From the IMG/VR virus record IMGVR_UViG_3300048447_000174, positions 1 through 34,061 of that record: 34,061 nt of DNA; one strand, written 5' to 3'. The translations under genes and the position numbers were made by a program. The notes under the pieces are model-generated. The model saw only the letters and a list, made by a program, of their open reading frames with translations. It had not been told where the DNA came from and made no database searches. Within the stretch, counting starts at the first letter, position 1. Each line of letters starts with the position of its first letter. Below are positions 7,440 through 17,468 of the stretch, one piece after another. Origin of the DNA: a virus.

Positions 7440-7847
7440 ATGACACATACATGGGACTTATATTTACCGCATGCCGTAGGTTTGAATGATATGTTTCATC
7501 GATTAGATTCGATGACCAATCATAACAAAAACTACCCCCCGTACAACTTAATCAAACATGACGCCAGTAATTACGAAATTCAAATTGCTCTCGCAGGATT
7601 TAAAAGAGAGGAGATTGAAGTATCTACTGAATCAAACATTCTCAAGGTTACCAGTAACACTACAAGACAGGATACTGAAACAGAATACTTACACAAAGGA
7701 GTCTCGCGAAGATCATTTGCGAACACTTGGCAACTCGGTGACGATGTTAGAGTTGTGGACGTAACATTTGAGGATGGTATGCTGGTGGTTAGTTTGGAAA
7801 AAATTATTCCAGACCACATGAGACGAACCACTTACGAAGTCAAATAA
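7440..7847 (+). CDS. hsp20: small heat-shock protein Hsp20
   Basis: 135 residues. The ATG at 7440 is preceded by AAGGAG (7427-7432), which decides against the earlier ATG at 7392. The alpha-crystallin domain runs from NYEIQIALAGFKREEIEVS to DGMLVVSLEKIIP, with the usual A-L-A-G-F and G-x-L-x-V type motifs, here DGMLVVSLE. Small heat-shock proteins hold unfolded proteins in a refoldable state; in cyanophages the gene is part of the common set and may protect photosystem or virion proteins. It stands between terminators 7335-7368 and 7859-7876, so it can be regulated independently. Confidence 0.93.
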   Translation: MTHTWDLYLPHAVGLNDMFHRLDSMTNHNKNYPPYNLIKHDASNYEIQIALAGFKREEIEVSTESNILKVTSNTTRQDTETEYLHKGVSRRSFANTWQLGDDVRVVDVTFEDGMLVVSLEKIIPDHMRRTTYEVK

Positions 7848-7858
7848 ATATCTGTCAC

Positions 7859-7878
7859 AGGGGGTCATTGCCCCCTTT
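7859..7878 (+). terminator. hairpin after hsp20, weak terminator
   Basis: AGGGGG and CCCCCT form a 6-bp GC stem around TCATTG, followed by TTTGTAATTTT. The right arm overlaps the -35 region of the next promoter candidate. Confidence 0.6.
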
Positions 7879-7896
7879 GTAATTTTATGCTATACT
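7868..7896 (+). promoter_or_regulatory. candidate sigma70 promoter upstream of the gp43 operon
   Basis: TTGCCC (7868-7873), 17-base spacer, TATACT (7891-7896), about 20 bases before the ATG at 7917. The -35 box matches 4 of 6 positions. It would restart transcription for the gene pair before gp43. Confidence 0.5.
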
Positions 7897-7916
7897 AGTA
7901 GAAACGTTGGAGTATT

Positions 7917-8372
7917 ATGTCCGAACAGATTATTGTTTTCAAGAATGGCGAGCGTGTCATCACTGAGTTGCAAGAAGTATTTGAGGGTGAAGGCGATGAC
8001 CGTAAAGGCATTTGCTTAATGATGAACAACCCATACATCTTGGAACTCATTGAGATTGAAGAAGGTGCTCTTCGCGACCTTCAAGTTAAGTTCAGTAAGT
8101 GGTGTCCTTACTCGGTTGACTTCCAATTCCGAGTGCCTTATGACACTGTGCTTGCTTTGGGTGAACCCGATCAAGGTCTTGCTGAAGCATACCGCCAGAA
8201 GGTTGATGCCATCACAGGCAACCCAGACGCCCCTGAAGGCGTTCCTGATCTTCCTGAGTGGACAGATGGTGCAGAGAACCCTAACATCGCAGCACAGCAG
8301 GCAGACATCGATGCAGTCGTAAATGGATTTGAAGGCAACGGTGCTCCAGAAGATGTAAGCGTTGGATCATGA
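7917..8372 (+). CDS. conserved cyanophage protein, unknown (151 aa)
   Basis: ATG at 7917 behind GGAG; ends with ATGA overlap. The first 90 residues alternate charged and hydrophobic strands (IIVFKNGERVITELQEV, GICLMMNNPYILELIE, FQFRVPYDTVLALGEPD), suggesting a small beta barrel of Sm/SH3 type. The C-terminal 60 residues are acidic and Asn/Ala/Pro-rich, probably disordered. Position just before gp43 is usual for cyanophages. Function unknown. Confidence 0.8.
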   Translation: MSEQIIVFKNGERVITELQEVFEGEGDDRKGICLMMNNPYILELIEIEEGALRDLQVKFSKWCPYSVDFQFRVPYDTVLALGEPDQGLAEAYRQKVDAITGNPDAPEGVPDLPEWTDGAENPNIAAQQADIDAVVNGFEGNGAPEDVSVGS

Positions 8373-8623
8373 TCAAACTTGTTAAGTATGATGGTCACTG
8401 GCTCGTGGCAGAAATTGAAGAAATTCCTGGAACTGAGTTGGGTGACCCCGATTGTGTGCTAAAATATCCATGCGAAGTCAATGAGGATGGGGCAGTGCCC
8501 TTTCCTCCCTTCAGTGAGGATAGAGAACTAGTTGTTCGTTCAGAAAACCTTACCATTGTTGCTGAACCTAGTGCTATGTACATGTCCCTTTATTATGATC
8601 TGAAAGACAAAGAAACAGAATGA
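8369..8623 (+). CDS. small beta-rich protein, unknown (84 aa)
   Basis: Overlaps both neighbours by ATGA. Strand pattern (IKLVKYDGHWLVAEIEEI, CVLKYPCEV, RELVVRSENLTIVAEP, SMYMSLYYD) resembles that of the preceding protein, so the two could be diverged copies of one fold; this is inference from pattern only. It immediately precedes the polymerase and is probably translated with it. Confidence 0.75.
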   Translation: MIKLVKYDGHWLVAEIEEIPGTELGDPDCVLKYPCEVNEDGAVPFPPFSEDRELVVRSENLTIVAEPSAMYMSLYYDLKDKETE

Positions 8624-11109
8624 AGTTTTACACCAGCGTACAACAAGCAGGTAATAACATCCACGTTCGTGGATATCAAAACGGAATACAATTCAGTCAC
8701 AGAGTTCCTTTCAACCCTACACTGTATCTTCCTACACCCCAACCTTCACGCTGGAAAACCTTAGATGGTGACAACGTTCGTCCTGTTAAGCAGGGAACAA
8801 TTCGTGATGCTAGAAAGTTTGTTGATGATCATAAAGAAATTCCAGACTTTGAGATCTGTGGTCAAACTAGATATCTGAACCAGTATATTTCTGAGGAATA
8901 TCCTGAAGATGAAATCAAGTTTGACTCCAGTCACATTCGAGTGTTCACTCTTGACATTGAGACTGCTGCTGAGAATGGTTTCCCAGACATCGAAACTGCT
9001 GACCAAGAGATTCTTCTTATCTCATTAAAAGATAGTAAGACTGGACGTATCCAAGTCTTTGGTCGTTATGCATTTGACAACAGTCATAAAGATGTTGATT
9101 ACATGCATTTCTCAACTGAAGATGGTATGCTCAAGGCATTCCTACACTACTGGGTGTCTAACTTTCCTGATGTAATTACAGGATGGAATGTCCAGTTGTT
9201 TGATATGACGTACATTAGTAAGCGTATTGAACGTGTGCTTGGTGAGCGTGAAGCAAAGATGTTGTCTCCATGGAAGTCAACTTTATGCCGAGAGATTTAT
9301 ATTAAAGGTCGCAAGCAAATTGCATACGACATCTCAGGCATCGCAACGCTTGACTATCTTGAGTTGTATCGTAAGTTTACGTATACAAATCAATCATCCT
9401 ATCGTCTAGATCATATTGCTAGTGTAGAACTAGATACAAAGAAACTAGATCATAGTGAGTACGACACCTTCAAAGAGTTCTATACTAAAGACTGGCAGAA
9501 GTTTGTAGAGTACAACATCATTGACGTTCGCCTGGTAGATCAACTAGACGATAAGATGAAGTTGCTAGAACTTGCCTTCACCATGGCATATGATGCTAAG
9601 GTAAACTACGAAGACATATTCTCGCAGGTTCGTATGTGGGATAACTACATCTACATCGAACTAAACAAAAGAAAGATTGCAATTCCACCTAAGAAGGAGG
9701 CACGTAAAGATGCTAAGTATGCTGGGGCATATGTCAAAGAACCTAATCCAGGATTTTATGACTGGATTGTATCTTTTGACCTCAACTCCCTATACCCTCA
9801 CCTCATTATGCAATACAACCTCTCGCCAGAGACGTTATTGCCTAATAGACACCCAACCGCAACAGTTGACAAGTTACTTGACAAAGCAATCGACACGTCA
9901 GGTATAGAAGAATGTCTTGCTGCTAATGGGACCTTGTATAGCAAGTCTGAGCAAGGTTTCCTGCCCATGATGATGCAAAAGATGTATGACTCACGTGTCG
10001 TATATAAGAAGCGCATGATCGAGGCAAAGAAAGCATACGAAAAAAATCCTACAGTAGCATTGAAGAAAGAAATTGCTAGATGTAATAACATCCAGATGGC
10101 AAAGAAGATTTCTCTCAACTCTGCTTATGGTGCCATTGGTAATGAACACTTTCGATACTTTCGATTAGAGATTGCTGAAGCAATTACTTTGTCTGGTCAA
10201 CTTTCTATTCGATGGATTAGTAATAAGACCAATGCATACCTAAACAAAATTCTTAAAACTAATAATGTTGATTATGTTATTGCTTGTGATACCGACTCTA
10301 TGTATCTCAATCTGGGTCCTTTGGTTGAAACTGTATTCGCCAACCGAGAGAAAACTGATGAGAGTATTGTTGGGTTCCTTGACAAGGTGTGTGAAGTGGA
10401 ATTTGAAAAGTTTATTGAAAGTTCTTACCAAGAGCTCGCCACATATATGAATGCATATGACCAGAAGATGGTCATGAAGCGAGAGAACATTGCTAACCGT
10501 GGTTTTTGGACTGCCAAGAAACGCTATGTTCTTAATGTATGGGATAGTGAGGGTGTCAGATACAAAGAACCCAAGATGAAAATCTGTGGTATGGAAACTG
10601 CTAGATCTTCCACACCTCAATACTATCGTGATAAACTATATCATGCGTTTGAAATTATTCTCACGAAAACTAATGAAGATCTCATTGAGTTTATTGAGCA
10701 TGTAAAATCAGACACACGTAAACAAGATTATGTGAACATAGCATTCCCTCGCGGATGTAATGGTATGACAAAATACAAATCTCCATATGAGATTTACATG
10801 AAAGGAACACCTATTCATGTACGTGGATCATTGCTCTACAATTATCATATCAATAAACATAAGATAACTAATAAGTATCCTATCATCCAAGAAGGTGAAA
10901 AGATTAAATTCATTTACTTAAAAACTCCGAACCCACTACAAGAAAACTGTATTAGTTTCTTCAGTGATATACCTAAAGAATTTAACCTAGATAAGTATAT
11001 TGATTATCAAACCCAGTTTGAGAAATCTTTTCTTGAACCACTTAAAAAAGTTCTAGGATGTATTTCCTGGGACTATGAAAAGAAAATTTCCCTATTATCA
11101 TTTTTCTAA
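8620..11109 (+). CDS. gp43: family B DNA polymerase gp43
   Basis: 829 residues, shorter than T4 gp43 (898) and in the cyanophage range. Exonuclease motifs: Exo I FTLDIETA (Asp112, Glu114), Exo II region [10 protein letters not shown], Exo [13 protein letters not shown]. Polymerase motifs: [11 protein letters not shown] (about residue 385), [15 protein letters not shown] (about 500), [10 protein letters not shown] (about 555) with both catalytic Asp. The exonuclease and palm are therefore intact. It works with gp45, gp44/gp62, gp41 and gp61 encoded nearby. The C-terminal tail after residue 800 would contain the clamp-binding peptide. Confidence 0.97.
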   Translation: MKFYTSVQQAGNNIHVRGYQNGIQFSHRVPFNPTLYLPTPQPSRWKTLDGDNVRPVKQGTIRDARKFVDDHKEIPDFEICGQTRYLNQYISEEYPEDEIKFDSSHIRVFTLDIETAAENGFPDIETADQEILLISLKDSKTGRIQVFGRYAFDNSHKDVDYMHFSTEDGMLKAFLHYWVSNFPDVITGWNVQLFDMTYISKRIERVLGEREAKMLSPWKSTLCREIYIKGRKQIAYDISGIATLDYLELYRKFTYTNQSSYRLDHIASVELDTKKLDHSEYDTFKEFYTKDWQKFVEYNIIDVRLVDQLDDKMKLLELAFTMAYDAKVNYEDIFSQVRMWDNYIYIELNKRKIAIPPKKEARKDAKYAGAYVKEPNPGFYDWIVSFDLNSLYPHLIMQYNLSPETLLPNRHPTATVDKLLDKAIDTSGIEECLAANGTLYSKSEQGFLPMMMQKMYDSRVVYKKRMIEAKKAYEKNPTVALKKEIARCNNIQMAKKISLNSAYGAIGNEHFRYFRLEIAEAITLSGQLSIRWISNKTNAYLNKILKTNNVDYVIACDTDSMYLNLGPLVETVFANREKTDESIVGFLDKVCEVEFEKFIESSYQELATYMNAYDQKMVMKRENIANRGFWTAKKRYVLNVWDSEGVRYKEPKMKICGMETARSSTPQYYRDKLYHAFEIILTKTNEDLIEFIEHVKSDTRKQDYVNIAFPRGCNGMTKYKSPYEIYMKGTPIHVRGSLLYNYHINKHKITNKYPIIQEGEKIKFIYLKTPNPLQENCISFFSDIPKEFNLDKYIDYQTQFEKSFLEPLKKVLGCISWDYEKKISLLSFF

Positions 11110-11111
11110 TT

Positions 11112-12134
11112 ATGAGTTTCCTAAATTCTGTCATTAAGGACAGTAAGAATGAGTATGCTAGTCTTGTTAGTGACGGGGTTGCTGCTGGCGACATTGAATC
11201 TTTCGTTGATACTGGCAGTTATATTATTAACGCCGTCGTTAGCGGTTCTATTTTTGGAGGTATTCCTTCCAATAAGATTACTGCCCTGGCAGGAGAATCA
11301 GGCACGGGTAAGACTTTCTTTTGTCTTAGTATCGTTAAGCATTTTCTCGATACTGATCCTGACGCTGGAGTCATTTATTTTGAAACTGAGTCTGCCATTA
11401 GTAAGCAGATGATTGAGAGTCGTGGCATTGATTCTAATCGTATGGTAATTTTTCCTGTGGATACGATCGAAGAATTCCGAACCCAAGCAGTTCGCATCAT
11501 CGACAAATTCATGGAACAACCTAAAGAAACACGCAAACCGCTCATGTTTGTGCTAGACTCTTTGGGTATGCTAGCCACGAACAAAGAAGTTCAAGATGCC
11601 ACGGACGACAAGAACGTTCGTGACATGACAAAAGCACAATTGATTAAGTCATGTTTTCGCATCTTGACATTGAAGATGGGCAAGGCTAATATACCAATGA
11701 TCGTTACCAACCACACCTATGAAGTCATCGGCGCTTATCACCCTTCAAAAGAAATGGGGGGAGGCAGTGGACTCAAGTATTCTGCTAGCACAATCGTTTA
11801 TCTCGGAAAGAAAAAAGAAAAAGATGGAACGACTCTCATCGGAAACATTATCAAATGCGAGGCTAAGAAGTCTCGTCTGACCAAGGAAGGATCTAAGGTT
11901 GAGACCAGATTGTTTTTTGACCAACGCGGTCTAGACAAATACTATGGTATGCTAGAGTTGGGAGAGCGAGCAGGGATGTGGAAAAACGTTGCTGGTCGCT
12001 ACGAAATCAATGGCAAAAAAGTCTATGCAAAAGCAATTCTCAAAGAACCAGGGGAATACTTTACTCAAGAAGTATTGGAGAAGTTAGATTCCCAAGCAAA
12101 TAAAGAATTTTTATATGGAGTAGAAGATGAGTGA
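11112..12134 (+). CDS. uvsX: UvsX recombinase (RecA family)
   Basis: 340 residues. Walker A GESGTGKT (61-68), Walker B in [11 protein letters not shown] (about 146-156), L2-like region [15 protein letters not shown] and the [11 protein letters not shown] segment typical of phage UvsX. It coats single-stranded DNA and drives strand exchange in repair and recombination-dependent replication. Two bases separate it from gp43, and its 3' end overlaps gp41 by 8 bases, so the three are one unit. Confidence 0.95.
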   Translation: MSFLNSVIKDSKNEYASLVSDGVAAGDIESFVDTGSYIINAVVSGSIFGGIPSNKITALAGESGTGKTFFCLSIVKHFLDTDPDAGVIYFETESAISKQMIESRGIDSNRMVIFPVDTIEEFRTQAVRIIDKFMEQPKETRKPLMFVLDSLGMLATNKEVQDATDDKNVRDMTKAQLIKSCFRILTLKMGKANIPMIVTNHTYEVIGAYHPSKEMGGGSGLKYSASTIVYLGKKKEKDGTTLIGNIIKCEAKKSRLTKEGSKVETRLFFDQRGLDKYYGMLELGERAGMWKNVAGRYEINGKKVYAKAILKEPGEYFTQEVLEKLDSQANKEFLYGVEDE

Positions 12135-13512
12135 GAAAATTGAAACTACTATTTTGCGAAATCTTCTCGCGAGTGAAGATTTCTATCGCAAGGTAGTTCC
12201 TTTTCTCAAACCAGAATACTTTGAAAGTATTTCTGAAAGAGTAGTCTATGAAGAAATTGAGGACTTCTCTGTTAAGTATGATAAGATGCCTACAGCAGAA
12301 GTTTTAATTATACAACTGCAGGGACGTAGTGATCTCACTGAAGAAATTTATCAAGAATCTGTTAAGCAGATTAAACAATTCTCAGACGAATGGGTTGACA
12401 TTGATTGGCTCGTTGACGCATCAGAAACATGGTGTCAACAGCGAGCAATCTATAATGCCCTACTACACTCTATCAAAATTGCAGATGGTGGTGATAAGGA
12501 ACTATCGCCAGATGCGATTCCAGGTATTCTACAAGAAGCACTTGCAGTTTCTTTTGATGAACACATCGGTCACGACTACCTAGAAAATGTAAATGAACGA
12601 TATGAATTCTATCATTGTGAAGAAGAAAAAGTTCCATTCGATCTAGATAAATTCAACATGATTACTAAGGGTGGTCTCTCTCGCAAGAGTCTGAACATTG
12701 CCCTCGCAGGTACTGGTGTTGGTAAGTCATTGTTTATGTGTCACTGTGCTGCGGCAGCATTGCAGGAAGGAAAGAATGTTTTATACATTACTGCTGAGAT
12801 GGCAGAAGAAAAGATTGCAGAAAGAATTGATGCTAATCTGTTAAACGTTAACATCCGTGATATTGCTACTCTCCCTGAGCAAATTTTTACATCTAGAGTT
12901 GCTGAGATTGCTCGCAAGACACAGGGTAAACTTATTATTAAAGAATACCCTACAGCATCTGCCCATGCTGGACACTTCAAGTCTTTGCTCAATGAACTTT
13001 CATTGAAGAAAGCATTCAAACCAGACATCATCTATATTGATTACTTGAATATCTGTGCATCCTCACGATATAAAGGACATATTGTAAACTCATATACATA
13101 TGTAAAATCGATTGCTGAAGAGCTCCGTGGTCTAGCATGTGAGCATGATGTTCCAATTGTATCTGCTACTCAGACTACTCGTTCTGGTTATGGATCAACA
13201 GATGTAGAACTTACTGATACATCTGAATCCTTTGGTTTGCCTGCTACTGCTGACCTTATGTTTGCTCTAATTTCTACAGAAGAATTAGAACAGTCAGGTC
13301 GCATTATGGTAAAGCAACTAAAGAACAGATACAACGATGCTGCATCTAATCGCAGATTTACCGTTGGTATTGACAGATCCAAGATGAAGCTGTATAATGT
13401 TGAGGATGATTCCATCCAAGATGTTACAGTGTCTGAGGACACTATGGATGCATTGGAAGATGTATCAAAACGCCAGAATCGTCTGGACAAATTCAATCAA
13501 TTTATTATCTAA
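12127..13512 (+). CDS. gp41: replicative DNA helicase gp41 (DnaB-like)
   Basis: 461 residues (T4 gp41 is 475). A helical N-terminal domain of about 140 residues precedes a RecA-like core with Walker A AGTGVGKS (about 194-201), an acidic-rich [21 protein letters not shown] segment typical of the DnaB family, Walker [11 protein letters not shown] and a [11 protein letters not shown] sensor. It is a 5'-3' hexameric helicase that recruits primase gp61, encoded at 21499. The start overlaps uvsX. Confidence 0.95.
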   Translation: MSEKIETTILRNLLASEDFYRKVVPFLKPEYFESISERVVYEEIEDFSVKYDKMPTAEVLIIQLQGRSDLTEEIYQESVKQIKQFSDEWVDIDWLVDASETWCQQRAIYNALLHSIKIADGGDKELSPDAIPGILQEALAVSFDEHIGHDYLENVNERYEFYHCEEEKVPFDLDKFNMITKGGLSRKSLNIALAGTGVGKSLFMCHCAAAALQEGKNVLYITAEMAEEKIAERIDANLLNVNIRDIATLPEQIFTSRVAEIARKTQGKLIIKEYPTASAHAGHFKSLLNELSLKKAFKPDIIYIDYLNICASSRYKGHIVNSYTYVKSIAEELRGLACEHDVPIVSATQTTRSGYGSTDVELTDTSESFGLPATADLMFALISTEELEQSGRIMVKQLKNRYNDAASNRRFTVGIDRSKMKLYNVEDDSIQDVTVSEDTMDALEDVSKRQNRLDKFNQFII

Positions 13513-13514
13513 AC

Positions 13515-13922
13515 ATGTCTAAGGTTAATTTTGAACGTTATCAAGAATTTGTGGCAGAAGTCACTTCAGATTGTTCTACAAACTTTGTTGATTTCGCTGA
13601 CCGTATTGGTGATCTGGATCGACAAGGTGCCAATATTGAGAGACTGCTTACTGCTGGTGTTGGAATTAATGCTGAGGGTGGTGAGTTTCTTGAAATCATT
13701 AAGAAGATGGTGTTCCAAGGAAAACCGTGGAACGAAGATAATCGTGAGCATCTTATCATTGAGTTGGGTGATATTATGTGGTACGTTGCTCAAGCTACAA
13801 TGGCACTTGATATATCCTTCGATGAGTTGATCGGAACTAATGTCAACAAACTCAAGAAGCGTTATCCAGGTGGTGAGTTTGATGTATTTAAATCAGAAAA
13901 TCGCGCAGCAGGCGACAGATAA
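13515..13922 (+). CDS. mazG: MazG-like nucleotide pyrophosphohydrolase
   Basis: 135 residues. The all-alpha NTP-pyrophosphatase motif is present: GGEFLEIIKKMVFQGKPW (E-x-x-E-type pair), then LIIELGDIMWYVAQ (E-x-x-D), then a conserved KLKKRYPGGEFD helix. Members hydrolyse non-canonical or canonical NTPs, and cyanophage MazG has been discussed as acting on (d)GTP/dCTP or ppGpp; the substrate cannot be read from sequence. It starts two bases after gp41 and overlaps the next start (TAATG). Confidence 0.92.
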   Translation: MSKVNFERYQEFVAEVTSDCSTNFVDFADRIGDLDRQGANIERLLTAGVGINAEGGEFLEIIKKMVFQGKPWNEDNREHLIIELGDIMWYVAQATMALDISFDELIGTNVNKLKKRYPGGEFDVFKSENRAAGDR

Positions 13923-14113
13923 TGTTTAGTCTCTGGATCCACCTACGAGCATTCTTTTCTGTTGTAGTGGTGAGTTGTGCTCACCCTGTCAACTGGGAGC
14001 ATTGTGTTCGTGTGGACCAGTGGCTCTTGCCAGAAGTCAAGGAAGGATATAATTTATGGACAGGTAAAACAAAACCTTATCAACGTGAGAAAGATTTTTT
14101 AGATGGCATTTGA
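13922..14113 (+). CDS. small membrane-anchored protein or lipoprotein (63 aa)
   Basis: Starts inside the mazG stop (TAATG). The first 20 residues are hydrophobic (HLRAFFSVVVVSC) and end in VVSC, which fits a lipobox, with Cys about residue 19. The rest is a short polar tail with two Trp. Its end overlaps the next gene by 11 bases. Either a lipoprotein or a single-helix inner-membrane protein; role unknown. Confidence 0.65.
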   Translation: MFSLWIHLRAFFSVVVVSCAHPVNWEHCVRVDQWLLPEVKEGYNLWTGKTKPYQREKDFLDGI

Positions 14114-14753
14114 TTATAACGGATTGATACGTAAACCTGCTCAATATATTGCTGGAGCATTTGAACCTGATCTTGTTAGTATAGAAGACATCGAAAACTA
14201 TCTGAATGAACATAAGTACATCAAGAAAGAATTAGAATTAATTCATCCAGATACTGGACAGAAATTACCTTATGAGACGCACGATGGACCATGGAGAGGA
14301 ACCTATGACGCAGATGTCATAGAGAATCTATGGAACATCGGAGCGTCTTTTATTTTGCAAACACCTTATATCAATTTTAAGGTTAGAGACATGGTGCAGG
14401 CAATCGAAGAAGCAAACCATGTCTCATGTGATGCACACATATATCATGGTAAGAAAAACAGTTCGTCCTTCATGCCACACTGTGACAGTAGTATCAACCT
14501 AGTCGTGCAGTGCAAAGGTCAGTGTGCTTGGAACGTATGGAATCAGATGAACCCTGTGCCATCTACGTTTCCTAACATTGCAGAACGCCCTGCAATATCT
14601 GTTGTCATGAGTCCAGGAGATGCTATGATAGTTCCGAAAGGACAAATTCATCATGCACAACCACTCACAGACAGAATCAGTGTCAGTTTCGCTTTCTTCC
14701 CTGGACCCAAAACAATCCAAAGAGACATTAGTCTCGACTGGAACACTAAATAG
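14103..14753 (+). CDS. JmjC/cupin-like 2-oxoglutarate-Fe(II) oxygenase candidate
   Basis: 216 residues. A metal-binding His-x-Asp is seen at PHCD (His126, Asp128) with a distal His in GQIHH (His183/184), and Arg191 lies where 2-oxoglutarate could bind. Between them are strands INLVVQCKGQCAWNVW and VVMSPGDAMIVP, the Gly-Asp turn being characteristic of JmjC-like cupins. Such enzymes hydroxylate proteins or small molecules; the substrate is unknown. The gene overlaps the previous one by 11 bases and ends the replication operon. Confidence 0.75.
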   Translation: MAFDYNGLIRKPAQYIAGAFEPDLVSIEDIENYLNEHKYIKKELELIHPDTGQKLPYETHDGPWRGTYDADVIENLWNIGASFILQTPYINFKVRDMVQAIEEANHVSCDAHIYHGKKNSSSFMPHCDSSINLVVQCKGQCAWNVWNQMNPVPSTFPNIAERPAISVVMSPGDAMIVPKGQIHHAQPLTDRISVSFAFFPGPKTIQRDISLDWNTK

Positions 14754-14772
14754 TTAGGCGGAGGTTTTTTTC

Positions 14773-16272
14773 ATGATAACAATACCATCAGCAGTAAGAG
14801 ACGCATGGGAAGACCTAGTTTATAAGTCTCTTGCCACAGAAGATTATAGTTACTTGGTTTTTGATATCAAGAAAGCAGAAACCGATCCGAAGAAAAAAGT
14901 TCAGGTCTACATGAAAGTGTATGTGCCTGAAGCAAAAAGAAGAACTGCCACTACCAATGTAAAGGCAGCAATGGAGTCCGAAGGACATATCGTAGAGATC
15001 TTAAAGAAGAAAGGTTCTGAGATTCCATCGCTAGACATACAGGTAGGGTCAGAAAATAATAAAGTAAAAGTAATTCGCGTTGAATTCAAACCATCCAAGT
15101 CTGCAGGGTCAGGCGGTGGCGCAGCAAAGACTAAGATACAAGAGAGTGCTGCTTGTCTATACAATGCACTTCGTTTCCATGTCTTCAATACAGATATGGA
15201 ACCTGGTATGATGATTACTGAGGATGATCTTGCTAAAGCATCTCAGTATATTGATACTCCAGATGCTACCATGGAAGAAATGATGGGGTTTGATCCTGAT
15301 TGGCAGCAGGTCTTTATGGATGGTGCCAACAAACTTCATGCGAAAGTAAGTGGAGGTGATTACTTATTTGTTCGTGGTGATAAAGAAATTGATGATGGTG
15401 TAATTAAAAAAGCATTTGCCAAATGTAAAACATCTTTGGAATCAAATCTACAGAACGAAGATAAATGGAATCCATCAGACATATGGATGGTTAAAAGATC
15501 TAGCAAAGCAGCGGTAATTGCTGAACTAACCCCATTCACAAAGAAGGTGTCAGCAACTTCTATTGAAGTATTGAATACCAAACTAGCAGAACTATTTGTA
15601 TCTAAAGATTTGATGGGAGTGTCTTTGAAAAAGACAGGTGCCACTGGCACAGTAAAAGTTATTAATGGTGAGACACCAGCACAACGTAAAGCACAACTTG
15701 AAGTTGCCTTTGATAAAAATAAATCAATAGGTGAGTTGGTTTACGATAGTGGTAGAAACTATACAGGTTCGGAAATAGATAAAAGATATCCCATGGATGT
15801 TTACATCTACTACGGACCTAAACCCCACGACAGAATTCAACTAAGAAACTTTGGTGGTGATACTACTGGCGACTGGAAGTTAGAACTTAAAGGTGAGTAT
15901 GCTGCCATGGGTAAAGTCCAGGGTAGTGTTGCTAGATTTATCTTACAGAAGACTGGATTCTCTCACATCCCACAAGAACCAACGTGGGTAGAGAGTGATC
16001 CAAAGCACACTCAATCAGATAAAATATCAAAAGAAATATATAATTTACTTAAAGAATTCAGCGCAAAAGGATTCGACAAGACAGACAAAGATCAGATGAT
16101 GGGTGAGATTGAGGGTAAGCGTCAATCGTGGAGATACAGTAAACTATCAGGACTTCGCTTCTTAAAATTTTTGAAAGACCTGAATGGTGAAGCAGATAAG
16201 GCAGTGAAAGAATTATATCTTTTTGCTGGATCAGCATCAGATCATTCATCAATTTACTTCAAGTATTCCTAA
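14773..16272 (+). CDS. unknown protein with PD-(D/E)XK-nuclease-like N-terminus (499 aa)
   Basis: A GGCGGAGG ribosome site lies 9 bases before the ATG. In the first 130 residues there is a strand-turn-strand with Asp88 (LDIQV), Glu104 and Lys106 (RVEFKPSK), then a Gly-rich turn and KIQESAACLY with Gln123-Glu124. This spacing (D...ExK...Q) suggests the PD-(D/E)XK nuclease fold, but two other folds could show it by chance. The remaining 370 residues have no recognised domain. It begins the three-gene run with the ligase-like and nucleotidyltransferase genes; start and stop overlap by TAATG with the next gene. Confidence 0.6.
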   Translation: MITIPSAVRDAWEDLVYKSLATEDYSYLVFDIKKAETDPKKKVQVYMKVYVPEAKRRTATTNVKAAMESEGHIVEILKKKGSEIPSLDIQVGSENNKVKVIRVEFKPSKSAGSGGGAAKTKIQESAACLYNALRFHVFNTDMEPGMMITEDDLAKASQYIDTPDATMEEMMGFDPDWQQVFMDGANKLHAKVSGGDYLFVRGDKEIDDGVIKKAFAKCKTSLESNLQNEDKWNPSDIWMVKRSSKAAVIAELTPFTKKVSATSIEVLNTKLAELFVSKDLMGVSLKKTGATGTVKVINGETPAQRKAQLEVAFDKNKSIGELVYDSGRNYTGSEIDKRYPMDVYIYYGPKPHDRIQLRNFGGDTTGDWKLELKGEYAAMGKVQGSVARFILQKTGFSHIPQEPTWVESDPKHTQSDKISKEIYNLLKEFSAKGFDKTDKDQMMGEIEGKRQSWRYSKLSGLRFLKFLKDLNGEADKAVKELYLFAGSASDHSSIYFKYS

Positions 16273-17468
16273 TGTCAAACGTAAAACAACTAAAGCATTT
16301 GGAGCATTTAGAGGATGAGATGCTGAACTATGGCATCGAAGGATGCAAGGCAGCAGTATCATTCCTCAAAGAACTTCGTAACATGTTGGGGCACCAAGAA
16401 AGTAGTGGTTTCATGCAGACTAAGTGGGATGGTGCTCCTTCTGTTATCTGTGGCGAACATCCTGCATCTGGTAGGTTCTTTGTCGGCACAAAGTCTGTCT
16501 TCAATAAGGTAGAACCTAAGATATGCTATAGTGAAAAAGCAATTGATAAATTATATGATGGAGATCTAGCAGAGAAACTTAAGTTTGCTCTACGATACTT
16601 CAGTGAACTGGGTATCAAGGGAGTCATCCAGGGTGACCTCATGTTTACTGACAGTACATTAAAAGCAGAGACTGTTAACGGTGAGAGACTGTATACATTC
16701 AGACCTAACACTATTACCTATGCTATCCCAGTAGATCATCCTATTGGTAAGGCAGCAGGTACTGCAAAAATTGGTGTAGTATTTCATACTCACTATACTG
16801 GAGATGATCTACCTACCATGCAAGCAAGAGCTGGTGCTGATATAACAGGATCTAGAAATGCATTGGTGATTAAAAATGATACCCCAATGCATAGAGTTGG
16901 ATTTTCTAAAGCAGAGATGCAGAAGTTTGACAATCACGTCACCAAGATCGAACGTATGTGTCAGGTATGTGGACCATTCTTAGATGACCTTGTAGAAAAC
17001 TTTGGCAACACAGGGGATAAAAAGTTTCACATTTCATCATATATTAAACAGTTTTTTAATGCTGAGATTAGAGAACGTCGGAACGTTGGAAACATTGATG
17101 AGACTATCCATGCTCTGGTAAACTTCTATGATGCTAAGATGCAGAAAGAGTTGGAAAAAATAAAGACACCTGCCAACAGAGTGAAGAAAGCAAACTTAGT
17201 ATATCAAAGTGAGAACTATTTGATTGATAATGTGTATAAGTTTAAGGCAATGCTTGCCTTATATAAAGAGATACAAACTGTCAAGCAAATGGTTATAGAT
17301 AAGTTAGATCACCTTGAAACATTCAGAACTTTTGTGGAGACTGACAAAGGATATAAGGTCACAACTCCCGAAGGTTATGTTCTACATAAAGATGGTAGTA
17401 TGATCAAATTTGTTAATCGTCTTGAGTTTGCTTACAACAACTTCACCCTCCAGAAAAAATGGCGTTAA
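16272..17468 (+). CDS. protein with nucleotidyltransferase/ligase-type KxDG motif (398 aa; DUF6267-like)
   Basis: Residues 51-54 read KWDG followed by APSVICG, the pattern of motif I (lysine that receives AMP) in ATP-dependent DNA/RNA ligases and capping enzymes. Further ligase-like motifs in order are FFVGTKSVFNK (69-79), GVIQGDLMF (117-125, like motif III), VVFHTHYTG (169-177) and ALVIKND (197-203, like motif V). The C-terminal half is helical and unrecognised. No ligase activity is claimed: the assignment rests on motif order. Related cyanophage proteins are usually called hypothetical. It overlaps the next gene by 10 bases. Confidence 0.65.
   Translation: MSNVKQLKHLEHLEDEMLNYGIEGCKAAVSFLKELRNMLGHQESSGFMQTKWDGAPSVICGEHPASGRFFVGTKSVFNKVEPKICYSEKAIDKLYDGDLAEKLKFALRYFSELGIKGVIQGDLMFTDSTLKAETVNGERLYTFRPNTITYAIPVDHPIGKAAGTAKIGVVFHTHYTGDDLPTMQARAGADITGSRNALVIKNDTPMHRVGFSKAEMQKFDNHVTKIERMCQVCGPFLDDLVENFGNTGDKKFHISSYIKQFFNAEIRERRNVGNIDETIHALVNFYDAKMQKELEKIKTPANRVKKANLVYQSENYLIDNVYKFKAMLALYKEIQTVKQMVIDKLDHLETFRTFVETDKGYKVTTPEGYVLHKDGSMIKFVNRLEFAYNNFTLQKKWR

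Noticed and set aside
7392-7440. Upstream ATG for hsp20 at 7392
   Set aside because: AAGGAG precedes the ATG at 7440, and the extra 16 residues have no Hsp20 character.
9798-10620. Minus-strand open frames over gp43
   Set aside because: They lie opposite polymerase motifs A to C and show no protein-like pattern.
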